The notes beneath the pieces are model-generated. The model did not search any database. It was not told where the DNA came from and worked only from the letters and a program-made list of their open reading frames with translations. DNA of 49,922 nucleotides from a virus, in the IMG/VR virus record IMGVR_UViG_3300042987_001073, positions 1 through 49,922 of that record; one strand, 5' to 3'. Of this stretch, positions 35,744-42,693 are shown one piece after another. Each line of letters opens with the position of its first letter. The stretch's first letter is position 1. The position numbers were made by a program, and so were the translations under genes.

Positions 35744-36683
35744 TGCCGTAGTGGGTAACCAGTCGCTCCAATCCACACTTGATGAGTGCAGCGCCAGCGG
35801 CGGACGCTTGAACCGGGCTCTTGTAGCCAAGATAGGCGCGGCCGGCATCCTCAAGGCTCGGCGTCTTTTCAGAGGCCACGCTGTAATCCTCGCACACCAG
35901 CACCATCATCCAGTGCAGCGTCTCGCTTGGATAGGGCTTGCCGGTAACTTGGCATTTGACCACGCCGATAGCCTGACACGCGCGCCACCACGCCTTGTTG
36001 GCGTCGTACCGACGATCCTCGGGGCCAGGAACCTCAAACTCTCGGCCGAACTTATCGAAGTAGTAGCGCTGGGTCTGCTGAGAGATCGGCGTTCCACCGC
36101 CACTCGCAAGCTCACCATATCGAGACGTGACGGATGGGCCGCGATGTCCGTTGATAAAATCGCGGTAGAACCGCCGCGCGGCTTCGGTATAAGCCGCAGC
36201 ATACTCCTTGCCGATCTGCCCGCGCCGAACCATGGCCTCGACCACTGGAACGTGCCTCCACACGTCAGCCTTGGCATCGCGGCCAGCACCAACCGACACG
36301 TTGACCAACTCAAACTCGCCGCGCGACGCAACGCGCTCTGGTGTCGGCGCGTTAGTGTCAATAGTTGCCTCGGCAATCCCATCACCATCCATCAAGCCAA
36401 GCGGATCGCCAGCCCTGCGAAGCTTCAGGCTTGAATTGCGCACGGCGTCGGTTGCCTGCACAAGTTCAAGGATCGCATCTTTGATAGCGGCGACGATAGC
36501 AGGCTCTAGCTCGCCGGTCGGCGCTAGACCAATCTCGTCGTCACGCGGGTCAGCCGAGCGCTCGATCTCGATTGCCGACGGCGCAGATGCGCGCGCGTGT
36601 GGAGCCGGGTATTGGCCATCATCGATGTAGGCCAACAGGACATCGTCCTGCGACACCGGCCCGGTGTCCAGTAGAGTATCCAT
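35733..36683 (-). CDS. Hypothetical protein, faint resemblance to alphaproteobacterial DUF6456-type proteins
   Basis: 316 aa from ATG 36683, which has AGGTGA 6 nt upstream; the frame also contains a TTG at 36719. The acidic N-terminus (residues 1-120) has no recognised motif. From 155 to the end the pattern is a short helix (PVVEAMVRRGQIGKEYAAAY), an aromatic segment RFYRDFINGHRGPSVTSRYG and a C-terminal ALIKCGLERLVTHYG. This recalls the layout of DUF6456 proteins. It sits directly before the late promoter, so a regulatory role is possible. Confidence in the family is low. Confidence 0.6.
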   Translation of the reverse strand: MDTLLDTGPVSQDDVLLAYIDDGQYPAPHARASAPSAIEIERSADPRDDEIGLAPTGELEPAIVAAIKDAILELVQATDAVRNSSLKLRRAGDPLGLMDGDGIAEATIDTNAPTPERVASRGEFELVNVSVGAGRDAKADVWRHVPVVEAMVRRGQIGKEYAAAYTEAARRFYRDFINGHRGPSVTSRYGELASGGGTPISQQTQRYYFDKFGREFEVPGPEDRRYDANKAWWRACQAIGVVKCQVTGKPYPSETLHWMMVLVCEDYSVASEKTPSLEDAGRAYLGYKSPVQASAAGAALIKCGLERLVTHYGIDL

Positions 36684-36755
36684 GGTCGTCACCTGTGTTT
36701 GCCATGCATGCACATCCAAGGCGCAGCGCGCGCCGGATGCACGACGATGCTGGCG

Positions 36756-36893
36756 CTAGTTCTGCTGGGTACTCTGCGTACTCAAATGCGATCTCTGATC
36801 CGCGTACTCGATCGTGCGTACCGTCACGGCTGCCGTTATGATCGCCACCACAATCATCACTGCCGTGAAATACAGCGTGTTGGAGTCGCTCAT
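36756..36893 (-). CDS. Small single-span membrane protein
   Basis: 45 aa from ATG 36893, overlapping the previous gene as ATGA. A single hydrophobic stretch, LYFTAVMIVVAIITAAVTV (residues 7-25), is followed by a polar Gln/Ser tail. It belongs to the cluster of membrane proteins after the endolysin, so it may be a holin, antiholin or accessory. The 72 bp after it contain no gene. Confidence 0.55.
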   Translation of the reverse strand: MSDSNTLYFTAVMIVVAIITAAVTVRTIEYADQRSHLSTQSTQQN

Positions 36894-37153
36894 TTTGGGC
36901 CGCCGATGATGCTGGCCAGATTTACGAGCAACCGCGCCACCATGTCCGACGACATCAGACCGATCAGCGCGAGCAGGCCCAACGACAACCATCTCACTAC
37001 TGCCCAGAGCGTCATGACCTCGATCCGGAAAGATTCCAGCTTCTCCAAACGGGTCTCGTGCTCTTTCTGCGTCCCCGCCAGCCCATTCTTCCCCGAGAAC
37101 CCCCACACTTGGGCCGCCAGCCGGTCTACCAGCGATTCGTAATCCCCGCGCAT
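36890..37153 (-). CDS. Small membrane protein with N-terminal coiled coil (holin-like)
   Basis: 87 aa from ATG 37153 with AGGAG 9 nt upstream. Residues 28-50 form a charged helix (QKEHETRLEKLESFR), followed by a transmembrane segment (VVRWLSLGLLALIGLM) and an amphipathic tail. The arrangement of a short coiled coil plus one span recalls small phage lysis proteins. Part of the lysis cassette. Confidence 0.6.
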   Translation of the reverse strand: MRGDYESLVDRLAAQVWGFSGKNGLAGTQKEHETRLEKLESFRIEVMTLWAVVRWLSLGLLALIGLMSSDMVARLLVNLASIIGGPK

Positions 37154-37186
37154 AGGTTTCGATCTCCTGCGTGAGATTGGCATGTG

Positions 37187-37594
37187 TCATAGCTGCACCA
37201 CCACGATTGCGCTGATGAAGGTCAGGGCTAGGATTGATGCGGACACAACAACTGGGGCCTTTTTGCCAAGATGATGCCGGGTGGCCACGGCCAGGACGGC
37301 GCCACCAATGACGATGGTGACAGCGTTGATAGCGGTGGCGATCCACGTGGCATCAAGAATTGCCCCCGCGTTTCGCTCGCTTGCGCGCAGCACCCAGTAG
37401 GCGTGCCAAAACAGCTGCTTTGCCGCGATCACCAGGACAAACACACCGAGTGCGAACAGCAAAATTGGCGACGGTGCGCTGATATCTCCGCGCTGCACGA
37501 TCGCCCCGCGCAAAATGATGACGGTGCCGATTGCGGCCAACACCATAATCAGCGGGAATTGCAGCATAGAGTGGATGTCTGACGAACTGATCAT
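37187..37594 (-). CDS. Four-span membrane protein, probable holin
   Basis: 135 aa from ATG 37594. Four hydrophobic segments are visible: FPLIMVLAAIGTVIIL, ILLFALGVFVLVIA, ATAINAVTIVIGGAVLAVA and VSASILALTFISAIVVV. It is coupled by ATGA to the Rz1-like gene upstream. Number of spans and position between the spanins and another small membrane protein suggest a holin, but no specific family was recognised. Confidence 0.6.
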   Translation of the reverse strand: MISSSDIHSMLQFPLIMVLAAIGTVIILRGAIVQRGDISAPSPILLFALGVFVLVIAAKQLFWHAYWVLRASERNAGAILDATWIATAINAVTIVIGGAVLAVATRHHLGKKAPVVVSASILALTFISAIVVVQL

Positions 37595-37833
37595 GGGCCG
37601 CTCCGCACCGTTTTCACGTAGCCTTGCAGGCTTTTCAGCCGCTCCGTCTCTTTGAGGTATTGCCTACGCAGCTTCAGATGCTCGACCACAAGATCGGCTC
37701 CCGGCTTGACCTCTCCCAGCTTCTCAGGCGGCGTCATCAGCCTGCCACTGGGTGGCGCGATCTCGGAAGGCGGTGGCACGGACTGAGCGCAGCCGCCAAG
37801 CATCAGCCCTGCAATGACGATCGCGTATTTCAT
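37591..37833 (-). CDS. Rz1-like outer-membrane lipoprotein (o-spanin)
   Basis: 80 aa from ATG 37833. A short signal sequence ends in the lipobox LMLGGC (Cys15), followed by a Pro/Ser-rich stretch (VPPPSEIAPPSGR) and a charged helix. This matches o-spanins, lipoproteins that pair with an inner-membrane Rz partner to fuse the membranes at the end of lysis. It is coupled to the Rz-like gene by an ATGA overlap. Confidence 0.75.
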   Translation of the reverse strand: MKYAIVIAGLMLGGCAQSVPPPSEIAPPSGRLMTPPEKLGEVKPGADLVVEHLKLRRQYLKETERLKSLQGYVKTVRSGP

Positions 37834-38132
37834 CGGGCGATCCTCTCAAATGCTCGCACCATGGCAGGCGTCACCACGCACTTATCGCTGGTCCCCAACT
37901 CAGCCAAAGCCTTCTGGTATCCTTCCGCGCGCAACGCATCCGCGTTGACCGCAGCCTGATCGTCCGTGCGGTTGTATGCAGAAACCTCGGCATTCACCCG
38001 ATCAAGCTCACGCTGGATCGCGCGCACCTTTGACGCGTTGAAACCGTTGCTATCGCCCCAGTGCACAAGATAAGCGGCCAACGCAACAGCGCCGATGGCT
38101 ATCCAAAGCTCTTTCGACAGGATGGCTGTCAT
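37830..38132 (-). CDS. Rz-like inner-membrane spanin (i-spanin)
   Basis: 100 aa from ATG 38132, coupled as ATGA to the endolysin stop. An N-terminal anchor (LWIAIGAVALAAYLVHW) precedes a coiled coil (VRAIQRELDRVNAEVSAYNR) and a periplasmic tail. With the following lipoprotein gene it forms a two-component spanin system. Confidence 0.75.
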   Translation of the reverse strand: MTAILSKELWIAIGAVALAAYLVHWGDSNGFNASKVRAIQRELDRVNAEVSAYNRTDDQAAVNADALRAEGYQKALAELGTSDKCVVTPAMVRAFERIAR

Positions 38133-39100
38133 GGGAGCACCTTTGGTTTGTATCGGCCCTCGCGGAAATCGGCGATGACCTTGCGGATGATATGCCGGCC
38201 GAACCACCAGACCAGGATGGCGCCGACGATCAGCGCCAAGACGGCATGCGCCTTCACAAATGCCGCTGTGGTGGCCAGCGCCGTCGTCAGTGCATTGATT
38301 GACGTGATTTGCTCAGTCGCCTGGGCAATCGGCTCTGCCACCTGAACCACCGTACCGGTGGCCACCGTCGTAACCGCCACCTTCTGTGCGATGTCTGCCG
38401 CCTTGGCTTTGCCGGACACCTGCTTGGCCTCGGCGATTGTCAGGTCTGGCGCGTCAACACCGGGGAACAGCGGCCATATGCGCTTGGCCTTGGCCAGATA
38501 GAGCTTTCGATCCTCAAGCCCGTTATAACCCCCGTTTATCCGCTTGGTGATGGACTTGATGTCGTCTCGCGCGGCCAACTCGTTGCAGCCCTTTGCGTCC
38601 CACTCGGCAAAGGCGCCCCGCAGCGCTGCATAGGGAGACGAGTCCCCGTTCAAGTAGCGCTCATGATCCGCGCGGCCCGTAATCTGCATTGGGCCGAAGC
38701 CGCGATAGCGGTAGCCGTCTCCGGGCTCTGAGTTGCCAAGCTCCCTAGCTTTGCGCGGGTTGCCGAGACCGTAGACGCGCTCCGCAAGCTCTTTTGGCTT
38801 TCCAGCAAGGTATCGCGATTCATCCGGCGTTACCTTGGCGGAATGCCTGCCGACACCGAATATTTCCATGATGCGCGGCGCGCTGTAGCGCATATCTTCC
38901 CACAGCACGGTGAATCCACCACTTTCATGCGCGATCTGGGCCATGAAATGCTGCAATTCAAGCGCGGTATCGATGCCAAACTCGGCGCACAAAGCACCCG
39001 CGTGCTCCTCTAGCGCCTTGACGTAGGCATCCCAGGTGGCGGCCTTGTCGCCGGACTGCGGGCGGGGTGCGAATTTTTGCAGGTCATCGCGCGTCAGCAT
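38129..39100 (-). CDS. GH19 chitinase-like endolysin with C-terminal membrane segment
   Basis: 323 aa from ATG 39100. The catalytic domain (about 40-215) has the GH19 lysozyme pattern: MAQIAHESGGF with catalytic Glu59, a GYRYRGFGPMQITGR motif, and INGGYNG. It cleaves peptidoglycan glycan strands. After residue 225 there is a low-complexity linker and a transmembrane span, LALIVGAILVWWFG (about 290-303), with a basic end. A C-terminal anchor is unusual and could time or localise release. It is followed by Rz, Rz1 and membrane-protein genes. Confidence 0.82.
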   Translation of the reverse strand: MLTRDDLQKFAPRPQSGDKAATWDAYVKALEEHAGALCAEFGIDTALELQHFMAQIAHESGGFTVLWEDMRYSAPRIMEIFGVGRHSAKVTPDESRYLAGKPKELAERVYGLGNPRKARELGNSEPGDGYRYRGFGPMQITGRADHERYLNGDSSPYAALRGAFAEWDAKGCNELAARDDIKSITKRINGGYNGLEDRKLYLAKAKRIWPLFPGVDAPDLTIAEAKQVSGKAKAADIAQKVAVTTVATGTVVQVAEPIAQATEQITSINALTTALATTAAFVKAHAVLALIVGAILVWWFGRHIIRKVIADFREGRYKPKVLP

Positions 39101-39488
39101 GGATCACCCCCCATTCGGTCAGTTGCGCCAACGCCTCATCGAGACCCCACGACACCTCGACCGTAGCGCCAGCGGCGCGCATCTCTTGGTGCACGGCCTT
39201 CTGGATCGGCGTGACGCGCCCCTTATCGGCTTTGAGTTCGAGCGCGAAGATTTTGCCGAATGCCATGATGATGAGATCGGGCACGCCAGCCCTGACCCCC
39301 AACCCGACGAAACGCGCCGCTTCGGTCTTGTTGCGCTGGCCGCCATTTGCCGGGTGGAAAAAAAACACGCCAGGACGCGCGCGGGCCTTGAGATGCTGCA
39401 CGACTGCGCGGTGAATTTGATCTTCGGACAGCGACTTTTGCCGCCGACCAAGGGTCACGGATAAAACAGCAGGCATGTTGGGCACCAT
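39084..39488 (-). CDS. VRR-NUC domain nuclease
   Basis: 134 aa from ATG 39488; ATG 39476 is possible. The VRR-NUC core is clear: FFHPANGGQRNKTEAARFV, GVRAGVPDLIIM with the catalytic Asp, FALELKAD with Glu and Lys, and a downstream Gln in TPIQKAVHQ. Such small nucleases occur near lysis or recombination genes in phages and probably act on branched DNA. It overlaps the endolysin start by 17 bp. A strong hairpin lies 10 nt upstream of the start. Confidence 0.8.
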   Translation of the reverse strand: MVPNMPAVLSVTLGRRQKSLSEDQIHRAVVQHLKARARPGVFFFHPANGGQRNKTEAARFVGLGVRAGVPDLIIMAFGKIFALELKADKGRVTPIQKAVHQEMRAAGATVEVSWGLDEALAQLTEWGVIHADAR

Positions 39489-39497
39489 AGAGTGGTT

Positions 39498-39535
39498 GCA
39501 AGCCCTGCCGGAACGGGGCGACCGGCAGGGCTTGC
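39498..39535. repeat. Perfect 14-bp hairpin just upstream of the VRR-NUC gene
   Basis: GCAAGCCCTGCCGG (39498-39511) and its exact complement (39522-39535) flank a 10-nt loop. On the minus strand the hairpin ends 9 nt before the ATG at 39488, with no T-run after it, so it may control translation or RNA processing. The strong ribosome site normally seen here is missing. Confidence 0.65.
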
Positions 39536-39575
39536 GCCAGGGCCAGCGGAGGGAGGCGAGCCGAGGCTACCGCGC

Positions 39576-39812
39576 TCATCGCGCGGGTCTGTATTCCGTA
39601 CCGGGCAGCACTATCCGCGTCACCAGCCCTTTACGGCTGCAACGCTTGCAGGTGAGATGATCGCCGACGTCGCTGACGGGCGTATCGGATCGAATGCAGA
39701 CGGACGTAGGCTTGATCTCGACGGCCCGGCCACACTTGCACGTAGCAAGGATGGCGAGCCTTTTGGAGATGACTTCCGAGACCGTGGGCTCGGCAAGAAA
39801 CACACCATCCAT
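39576..39812 (-). CDS. Small zinc-ribbon protein
   Basis: 78 aa if started at ATG 39812, which has GGAG 8 nt upstream; the frame is open to further in-frame starts at 39824, 39851 and TTG 39884. Two Cys pairs, CKCG and CKRC about 30 residues apart, predict a zinc ribbon. A role in nucleic-acid binding is possible but not shown. Confidence 0.55.
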   Translation of the reverse strand: MDGVFLAEPTVSEVISKRLAILATCKCGRAVEIKPTSVCIRSDTPVSDVGDHLTCKRCSRKGLVTRIVLPGTEYRPAR

Positions 39813-39937
39813 GGCCATCTCCATCAGGATTGCATGACCAGCTATCGTCATCGCCACGGCAGCCACGGGACACGAGAGATGCAATATCTAGCGTAGTGTC
39901 GTGCTGCTGGCGGCAGGCGGAAAGCCAGAAATGCGAA

Positions 39938-39966
39938 AGCCCGGCCGCCGTTTCCGGCGCCGGGCT
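39938..39966 (-). terminator. Probable terminator after the 40052-40336 gene
   Basis: AGCCCGGC-GCCG pairs with CGGCGCCGGGCT around a TTTC loop: 12 bp with one bulged C. The minus-strand tail TTTCGCATTTC is partly T-rich. A second small hairpin (ACCCTC / GAGGGT, 39971-39986) precedes it. The 239-bp gap 39813-40051 holds no gene. Confidence 0.55.
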
Positions 39967-40051
39967 GACAACCCTCTCGCGAGGGTAGCAACTTATATCT
40001 CACTGCGCGGTGATTTGCATAGGTGGTGATGGTGTGTCAAAGTGACGCACC

Positions 40052-40336
40052 CTAATTGACTTCTGCAACGACCAGTAATGACGGGCTTATTTTTGCCGTT
40101 TCAACAACCGTCGTTGTCAGATGCCACCTGTTGTGCGCCCACACAATGCCTTCTCGCACATGAGCGTTTGCGGGGTGCGCCACCCACGCATCAGAATCAA
40201 CCCACCATCCACGCGCCGGACCATCGACGATAGTCCGCTCTTGAAAAGCGACGCCATCCCATACCCGCACCGGCATGCCTGGAAATGTTGCCGGTGCAAA
40301 TTGGCAGGCAATCGAGATGGCAAGCGCCTTTCTCAC
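40052..40336 (-). CDS. Hypothetical protein
   Basis: 94 aa from GTG 40336, overlapping the stop of the H-NS-like gene (GTGA) with GGTGGAG upstream. It is a compact beta-rich sequence with many Trp (GWWVDSDAWVAHPANAHVRE). The domain was not recognised. Coupled translation links it to the H-NS-like gene. Confidence 0.55.
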   Translation of the reverse strand: MRKALAISIACQFAPATFPGMPVRVWDGVAFQERTIVDGPARGWWVDSDAWVAHPANAHVREGIVWAHNRWHLTTTVVETAKISPSLLVVAEVN

Positions 40337-40638
40337 AACTCCACCGCTCGCCTACGATCGAAGTTCTTTGGCAAGCGGCCTCGCCCTGCCCACGTCACCC
40401 CAGTCTTGGTGTCGCGGTATTTGCGCGACGCTGCCGTGTGTGACTTTGCACCCTTGGCCCGGCCCGTTCCAAGGATGTCGCTGACATCGAGGGAAACTTC
40501 GGCGGCCATGGCCGCAAACCGCTCCCGCAAGAGCTTCTTGGCTTCAGCCTGTTTCTCAAGGATTGTTTCGTCGATCTTGTCGCGCAGATGCCGCAACTGC
40601 TTTGGATTCATGCTGTCAATGTTCAACTTAGACTCCAT
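40333..40638 (-). CDS. H-NS/HvrA-family nucleoid-associated protein
   Basis: 101 aa from ATG 40638. Residues 10-48 form a helical oligomerisation region (LRHLRDKIDETILEKQAEAK). The C-terminal DNA-binding motif at 73-90 reads KYRDTKTGVTWAGRGRLP, close to the alphaproteobacterial form TWSGRGRxP that inserts into the minor groove of AT-rich DNA. It could silence phage or host genes, or counteract host H-NS-like silencing. The usual Ser in TWSGRGR is Ala here. Confidence 0.82.
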   Translation of the reverse strand: MESKLNIDSMNPKQLRHLRDKIDETILEKQAEAKKLLRERFAAMAAEVSLDVSDILGTGRAKGAKSHTAASRKYRDTKTGVTWAGRGRLPKNFDRRRAVEL

Positions 40639-40645
40639 TTGCCAC

Positions 40646-40894
40646 CTACTTACTGATTGCGTTTACCACTAGCCACATTAGGATTGCATCTTGTCCATAA
40701 CTTGGCCAACTCTTCACATCTGCGACGTTGCGGATAAACGCCGCCTTGTCCCCAGACCACGATCCATCCGCATTGAGCGTGATGCTAGCGTCACCGACGC
40801 TGACTGTGTAGGGGAAAAGTGGCTTCGAAACACCAAACGTAATGGTGCCTTCAAGCACGCCAGGAACATTCCAATCGTCTCTACCTTGCGGCAT
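40646..40894 (-). CDS. Small hypothetical protein
   Basis: 82 aa from ATG 40894, which shares one base with the preceding TGA (TGATG); GTG 40897 is an alternative. Beta-rich first half (GTITFGVSKPLFPYTVSV), an NADGSWSGD turn and a C-terminal helix (DAILMWLVVNAIS). No domain was recognised. Confidence 0.5.
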   Translation of the reverse strand: MPQGRDDWNVPGVLEGTITFGVSKPLFPYTVSVGDASITLNADGSWSGDKAAFIRNVADVKSWPSYGQDAILMWLVVNAISK

Positions 40895-41250
40895 CACAGG
40901 TCTCCAATCCTACGCTGCCTAGGGTCGGTATAGTCTGGCCTTTCGCGTGGCCAATGCGTCGGCAGATCGGCCGTGATTTGATAGCGATTGACGTCAAAAC
41001 AGCGTTCCGCTGCGATCTGGATCGCCTTGCATAGCGGAGACGAGTGTGTCCATCCTTGATCTTCGCGCGCCATGCCGTGCCGGTCGATGGAGATAGGATC
41101 GCCCTCGATCGGATGCACGATCACGCCGTCGAATGCCCACCCAACGGTATCATCCCACGCTAAAACATACGTGACATCCATCTCGAATGCTTCCCGGTCG
41201 CCGATGGCTGGCCGAATAGTCCACGGCACTTCGCGCCGGTCGTAGGTCAT
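40894..41250 (-). CDS. Hypothetical protein
   Basis: 118 aa from ATG 41250, overlapping the previous stop as ATGA, with AGGGGTGGA upstream; GTG 41256 is an alternative. The sequence has many Trp and Asp residues (VLAWDDTVGWAFDGVIV). No known fold was identified. Confidence 0.55.
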   Translation of the reverse strand: MTYDRREVPWTIRPAIGDREAFEMDVTYVLAWDDTVGWAFDGVIVHPIEGDPISIDRHGMAREDQGWTHSSPLCKAIQIAAERCFDVNRYQITADLPTHWPRERPDYTDPRQRRIGDL

Positions 41251-41552
41251 TTCCACCCCTCATCCGTGATTTGATATGTATCGCCATCCTTGACGATCAG
41301 GCCGCGCACAACGAGGCTGCCGAGACTGCCCCTGAGATCGTACCTGTCAATGTCGCGACCAAGCCATGCCCGGATGTCTGCCTCGCTTGGAAATCTCCCG
41401 CTTCCAGCGACCTGCAGCCGAGCGCAGATCATGATCGATTGCATACGTCTGCCCATCGGCTGAGCGAGTGATCTGGCGCGGGTTTTTGATAGGTAGGCAT
41501 CCCGTGCCATTTCCAGCGCCACCACGTGGCGTGGCGCGCGCCTCAGAGCCAT
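41247..41552 (-). CDS. Hypothetical protein with winged-helix-like C-terminus
   Basis: 101 aa from ATG 41552 with GAGG 10 nt upstream; overlaps the end of the small membrane ORF. A basic N-terminus is followed by a helix-turn-helix/wing-like segment (EADIRAWLGRDIDRYDLRGS, then LVVRGLIVKDGDTYQITDEG) typical of DNA-binding winged helices. This is a pattern-level guess only. Confidence 0.55.
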   Translation of the reverse strand: MALRRAPRHVVALEMARDAYLSKTRARSLAQPMGRRMQSIMICARLQVAGSGRFPSEADIRAWLGRDIDRYDLRGSLGSLVVRGLIVKDGDTYQITDEGWK

Positions 41553-41683
41553 CGAGCCATAACCTCGATGCCGACCATGGCTGCAACCAAGGCTCCACCG
41601 ATGGCCATGCGCTGGCGCCGGACACGGCGGCGCTCGATTTCTGCGGCAATGTCGGCCGCGATGCGGGCGTAGATAGGCTCCAT
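41543..41683 (-). CDS. Very small membrane protein
   Basis: 46 aa, from ATG 41683 to TGA at 41543-41545, overlapping the next gene by 10 bp. A basic helix (IAAEIERRRVRRQRM) precedes a hydrophobic segment (AIGGALVAAMVGIEVMA). It fills the otherwise empty space between 41552 and 41695. No clear Shine-Dalgarno was seen. Confidence 0.4.
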   Translation of the reverse strand: MEPIYARIAADIAAEIERRRVRRQRMAIGGALVAAMVGIEVMARWL

Positions 41684-41694
41684 GGAGCTATTGG

Positions 41695-41904
41695 TCATGA
41701 CAAATCGGCCCTCTCGTTCCACCCAGCTTCGCGTCCGGCTTCACAGCCGCGCTGATATGCGGCATCTTCAATATCTGCCGCCAAATCCCGAACAAACCTC
41801 CGCCAGTGCTCTTTCTGGCTATCGGTATAGTGCTCAGACCACGTGCCGCCGTTGTTGCCAAGTGCGGCACGGATGGCAAACGCCTCTATCTGCTCTGGCG
41901 TCAT
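41695..41904 (-). CDS. Small hypothetical protein
   Basis: 69 aa from ATG 41904, coupled as ATGA to the RHH gene. It has a helical sequence with IRAALGNNGGTWSEHYTDSQ and WRRFVRDLAADIEDAAY. No domain was recognised. Confidence 0.55.
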   Translation of the reverse strand: MTPEQIEAFAIRAALGNNGGTWSEHYTDSQKEHWRRFVRDLAADIEDAAYQRGCEAGREAGWNERADLS

Positions 41905-42077
41905 GCCCGCTTCTCCGCCGCCGCCATCTTCTTCTTTACACGCTCGTATTGCTCATTCACGGCATCAACGACGACATCGGTCGTTGTCGGAAACGGCTTG
42001 GTGTTGGCCCGCAGCCAATCGATCTTGTCTAGCAAGTCCTGGCTCACACGGACGTTGAGTTGCTTTCTGTTTGACAT
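41901..42077 (-). CDS. Ribbon-helix-helix (CopG/Arc-type) DNA-binding protein
   Basis: 58 aa from ATG 42077. The layout is a short beta strand (KQLNVRVSQDLLDKI), helix, TTTDVVVDAVNEQYERV and a basic tail, as in RHH repressors. The predicted transcription start (about 42079) falls at or next to the ATG, so the mRNA may be leaderless; in-frame starts at 42086 and 42119 would lie inside the promoter. It is the first gene on the left side of a divergent promoter region carrying repeated 7-bp sites, so it probably represses both directions. Confidence 0.68.
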   Translation of the reverse strand: MSNRKQLNVRVSQDLLDKIDWLRANTKPFPTTTDVVVDAVNEQYERVKKKMAAAEKRA

Positions 42078-42085
42078 GCCGGTCA

Positions 42086-42112
42086 TGTATAGCTCGTCTA
42101 GCTTCCCGTCAA
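42086..42112 (-). promoter_or_regulatory. Candidate leftward promoter of the RHH operon
   Basis: Minus strand: -35 TTGACG (42112-42107), 15-bp spacer, -10 TATACA (42091-42086). The -10 lies in an operator half-site. The short spacer would suit a regulated promoter. Confidence 0.45.
42087..42102 (-). promoter_or_regulatory. Operator repeat pair, left promoter
   Basis: Reading the minus strand: GCTAGAC, GA, GCTATAC, two 7-bp sites at 9-bp spacing. The same pair occurs in the right promoter region in the opposite orientation. A likely target is the adjacent RHH protein. Confidence 0.6.
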
Positions 42113-42165
42113 GGGCCAATCACCAAAAATTAACTGTGTCTCAAACAACACAACTCAAAAAAAGC

Positions 42166-42193
42166 TTGCTAGACGTGCTAGACAAGCTATACG
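42166..42193 (+). promoter_or_regulatory. Candidate rightward (early) promoter with operator array
   Basis: -35 TTGCTA (42166-42171), 16-bp spacer, -10 TATACG (42188-42193). Three 7-bp sites at 9-bp spacing overlap it: GCTAGAC (42168-42174), GCTAGAC (42177-42183) and GCTATAC (42186-42192). An alternative promoter is TAGACA (42179-42184) with TATATT at 42201-42206. Confidence 0.5.
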
Positions 42194-42387
42194 GATATGC
42201 TATATTAGAATCAGACGACGGCAAGCAGGCCCGTAGCGCGCTACGACCGGGACACACAAGAGACAGCAGAACGGCTGCCTCCCGGAAGTAGAGAAACAAA
42301 GGCGCTGGACATCCTGATGCCCGACCAAGCTGGAGCCCACCAGCGCAAAGTGCGAAGCGTGGGCGAACGGCTGGTTCTCGCGTCACA
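42194..42387 (+). other. Early-operon 5' leader, no convincing gene
   Basis: The stretch between the rightward promoter and the first ribozyme has an imperfect stem (GCGCTGG / CCAGCGC, near 42303-42354). An ORF opening at ATG 42317 would encode 49 aa but runs through the whole first ribozyme and ends inside the next gene, so it is not accepted. Confidence 0.45.
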
Positions 42388-42451
42388 TGGCGAAACGGCA
42401 ATTCAAGCAATTGGGTTGCTGTCCAGGGCTTACGGCCCTGCTGATGAGCCA
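42388..42451 (+). ncRNA. Type II hammerhead ribozyme 1
   Basis: Order along the RNA: stem II strand TGGC (42388-42391), GAAA (42392-42395), stem III CGGCAA / TTGCTG (42396-42401 with 42416-42421, one G-U), cleavage-site TC (42422-42423) after G, stem I CAGGGC / GCCCTG (42424-42429 with 42435-42440, loop TTACG), CTGATGA (42441-42447), and stem II strand GCCA (42448-42451). All invariant core bases of a hammerhead are present. Predicted cut is after C42423. The Shine-Dalgarno GGAG and the ATG at 42463 follow. Confidence 0.9.
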
Positions 42452-42462
42452 CGGAGACTGTC

Positions 42463-42693
42463 ATGATGCACACCGCGAACATGAACAACCGCGACTTGAT
42501 CTGCTGCGGGCACCGGGTGCCCAATTCGTACATGAGCGCCGATGATCTAGCGTGGGCGGCCAAGTCCAACGTGATCCAACAGGACGCAAACGGCAATTGG
42601 TTCCACACCATGATCACTGATCGGGATCGCAAGTCCCGGCAGAACTACTGGAACCCGGATACGGGTCCTTGGCGCAAGGGTGTCAACTACTGA
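42463..42693 (+). CDS. Early small protein, unknown function
   Basis: 76 aa from ATG 42463 with GGAG 6 nt upstream. Contains CCGHRVPNSYMSADDLAWAA and a C-terminal aromatic segment (NYWNPDTGPW). It is the first gene of the early operon and follows ribozyme 1. The next ribozyme begins 3 bases after its stop. No family was recognised. Confidence 0.6.
   Translation: MMHTANMNNRDLICCGHRVPNSYMSADDLAWAAKSNVIQQDANGNWFHTMITDRDRKSRQNYWNPDTGPWRKGVNY

Noticed and set aside
42317-42466. 49-codon plus-strand ORF in the early leader
   Set aside because: It covers the whole first hammerhead ribozyme, has no ribosome site, and ends inside the next gene; the RNA structure explains the sequence better.
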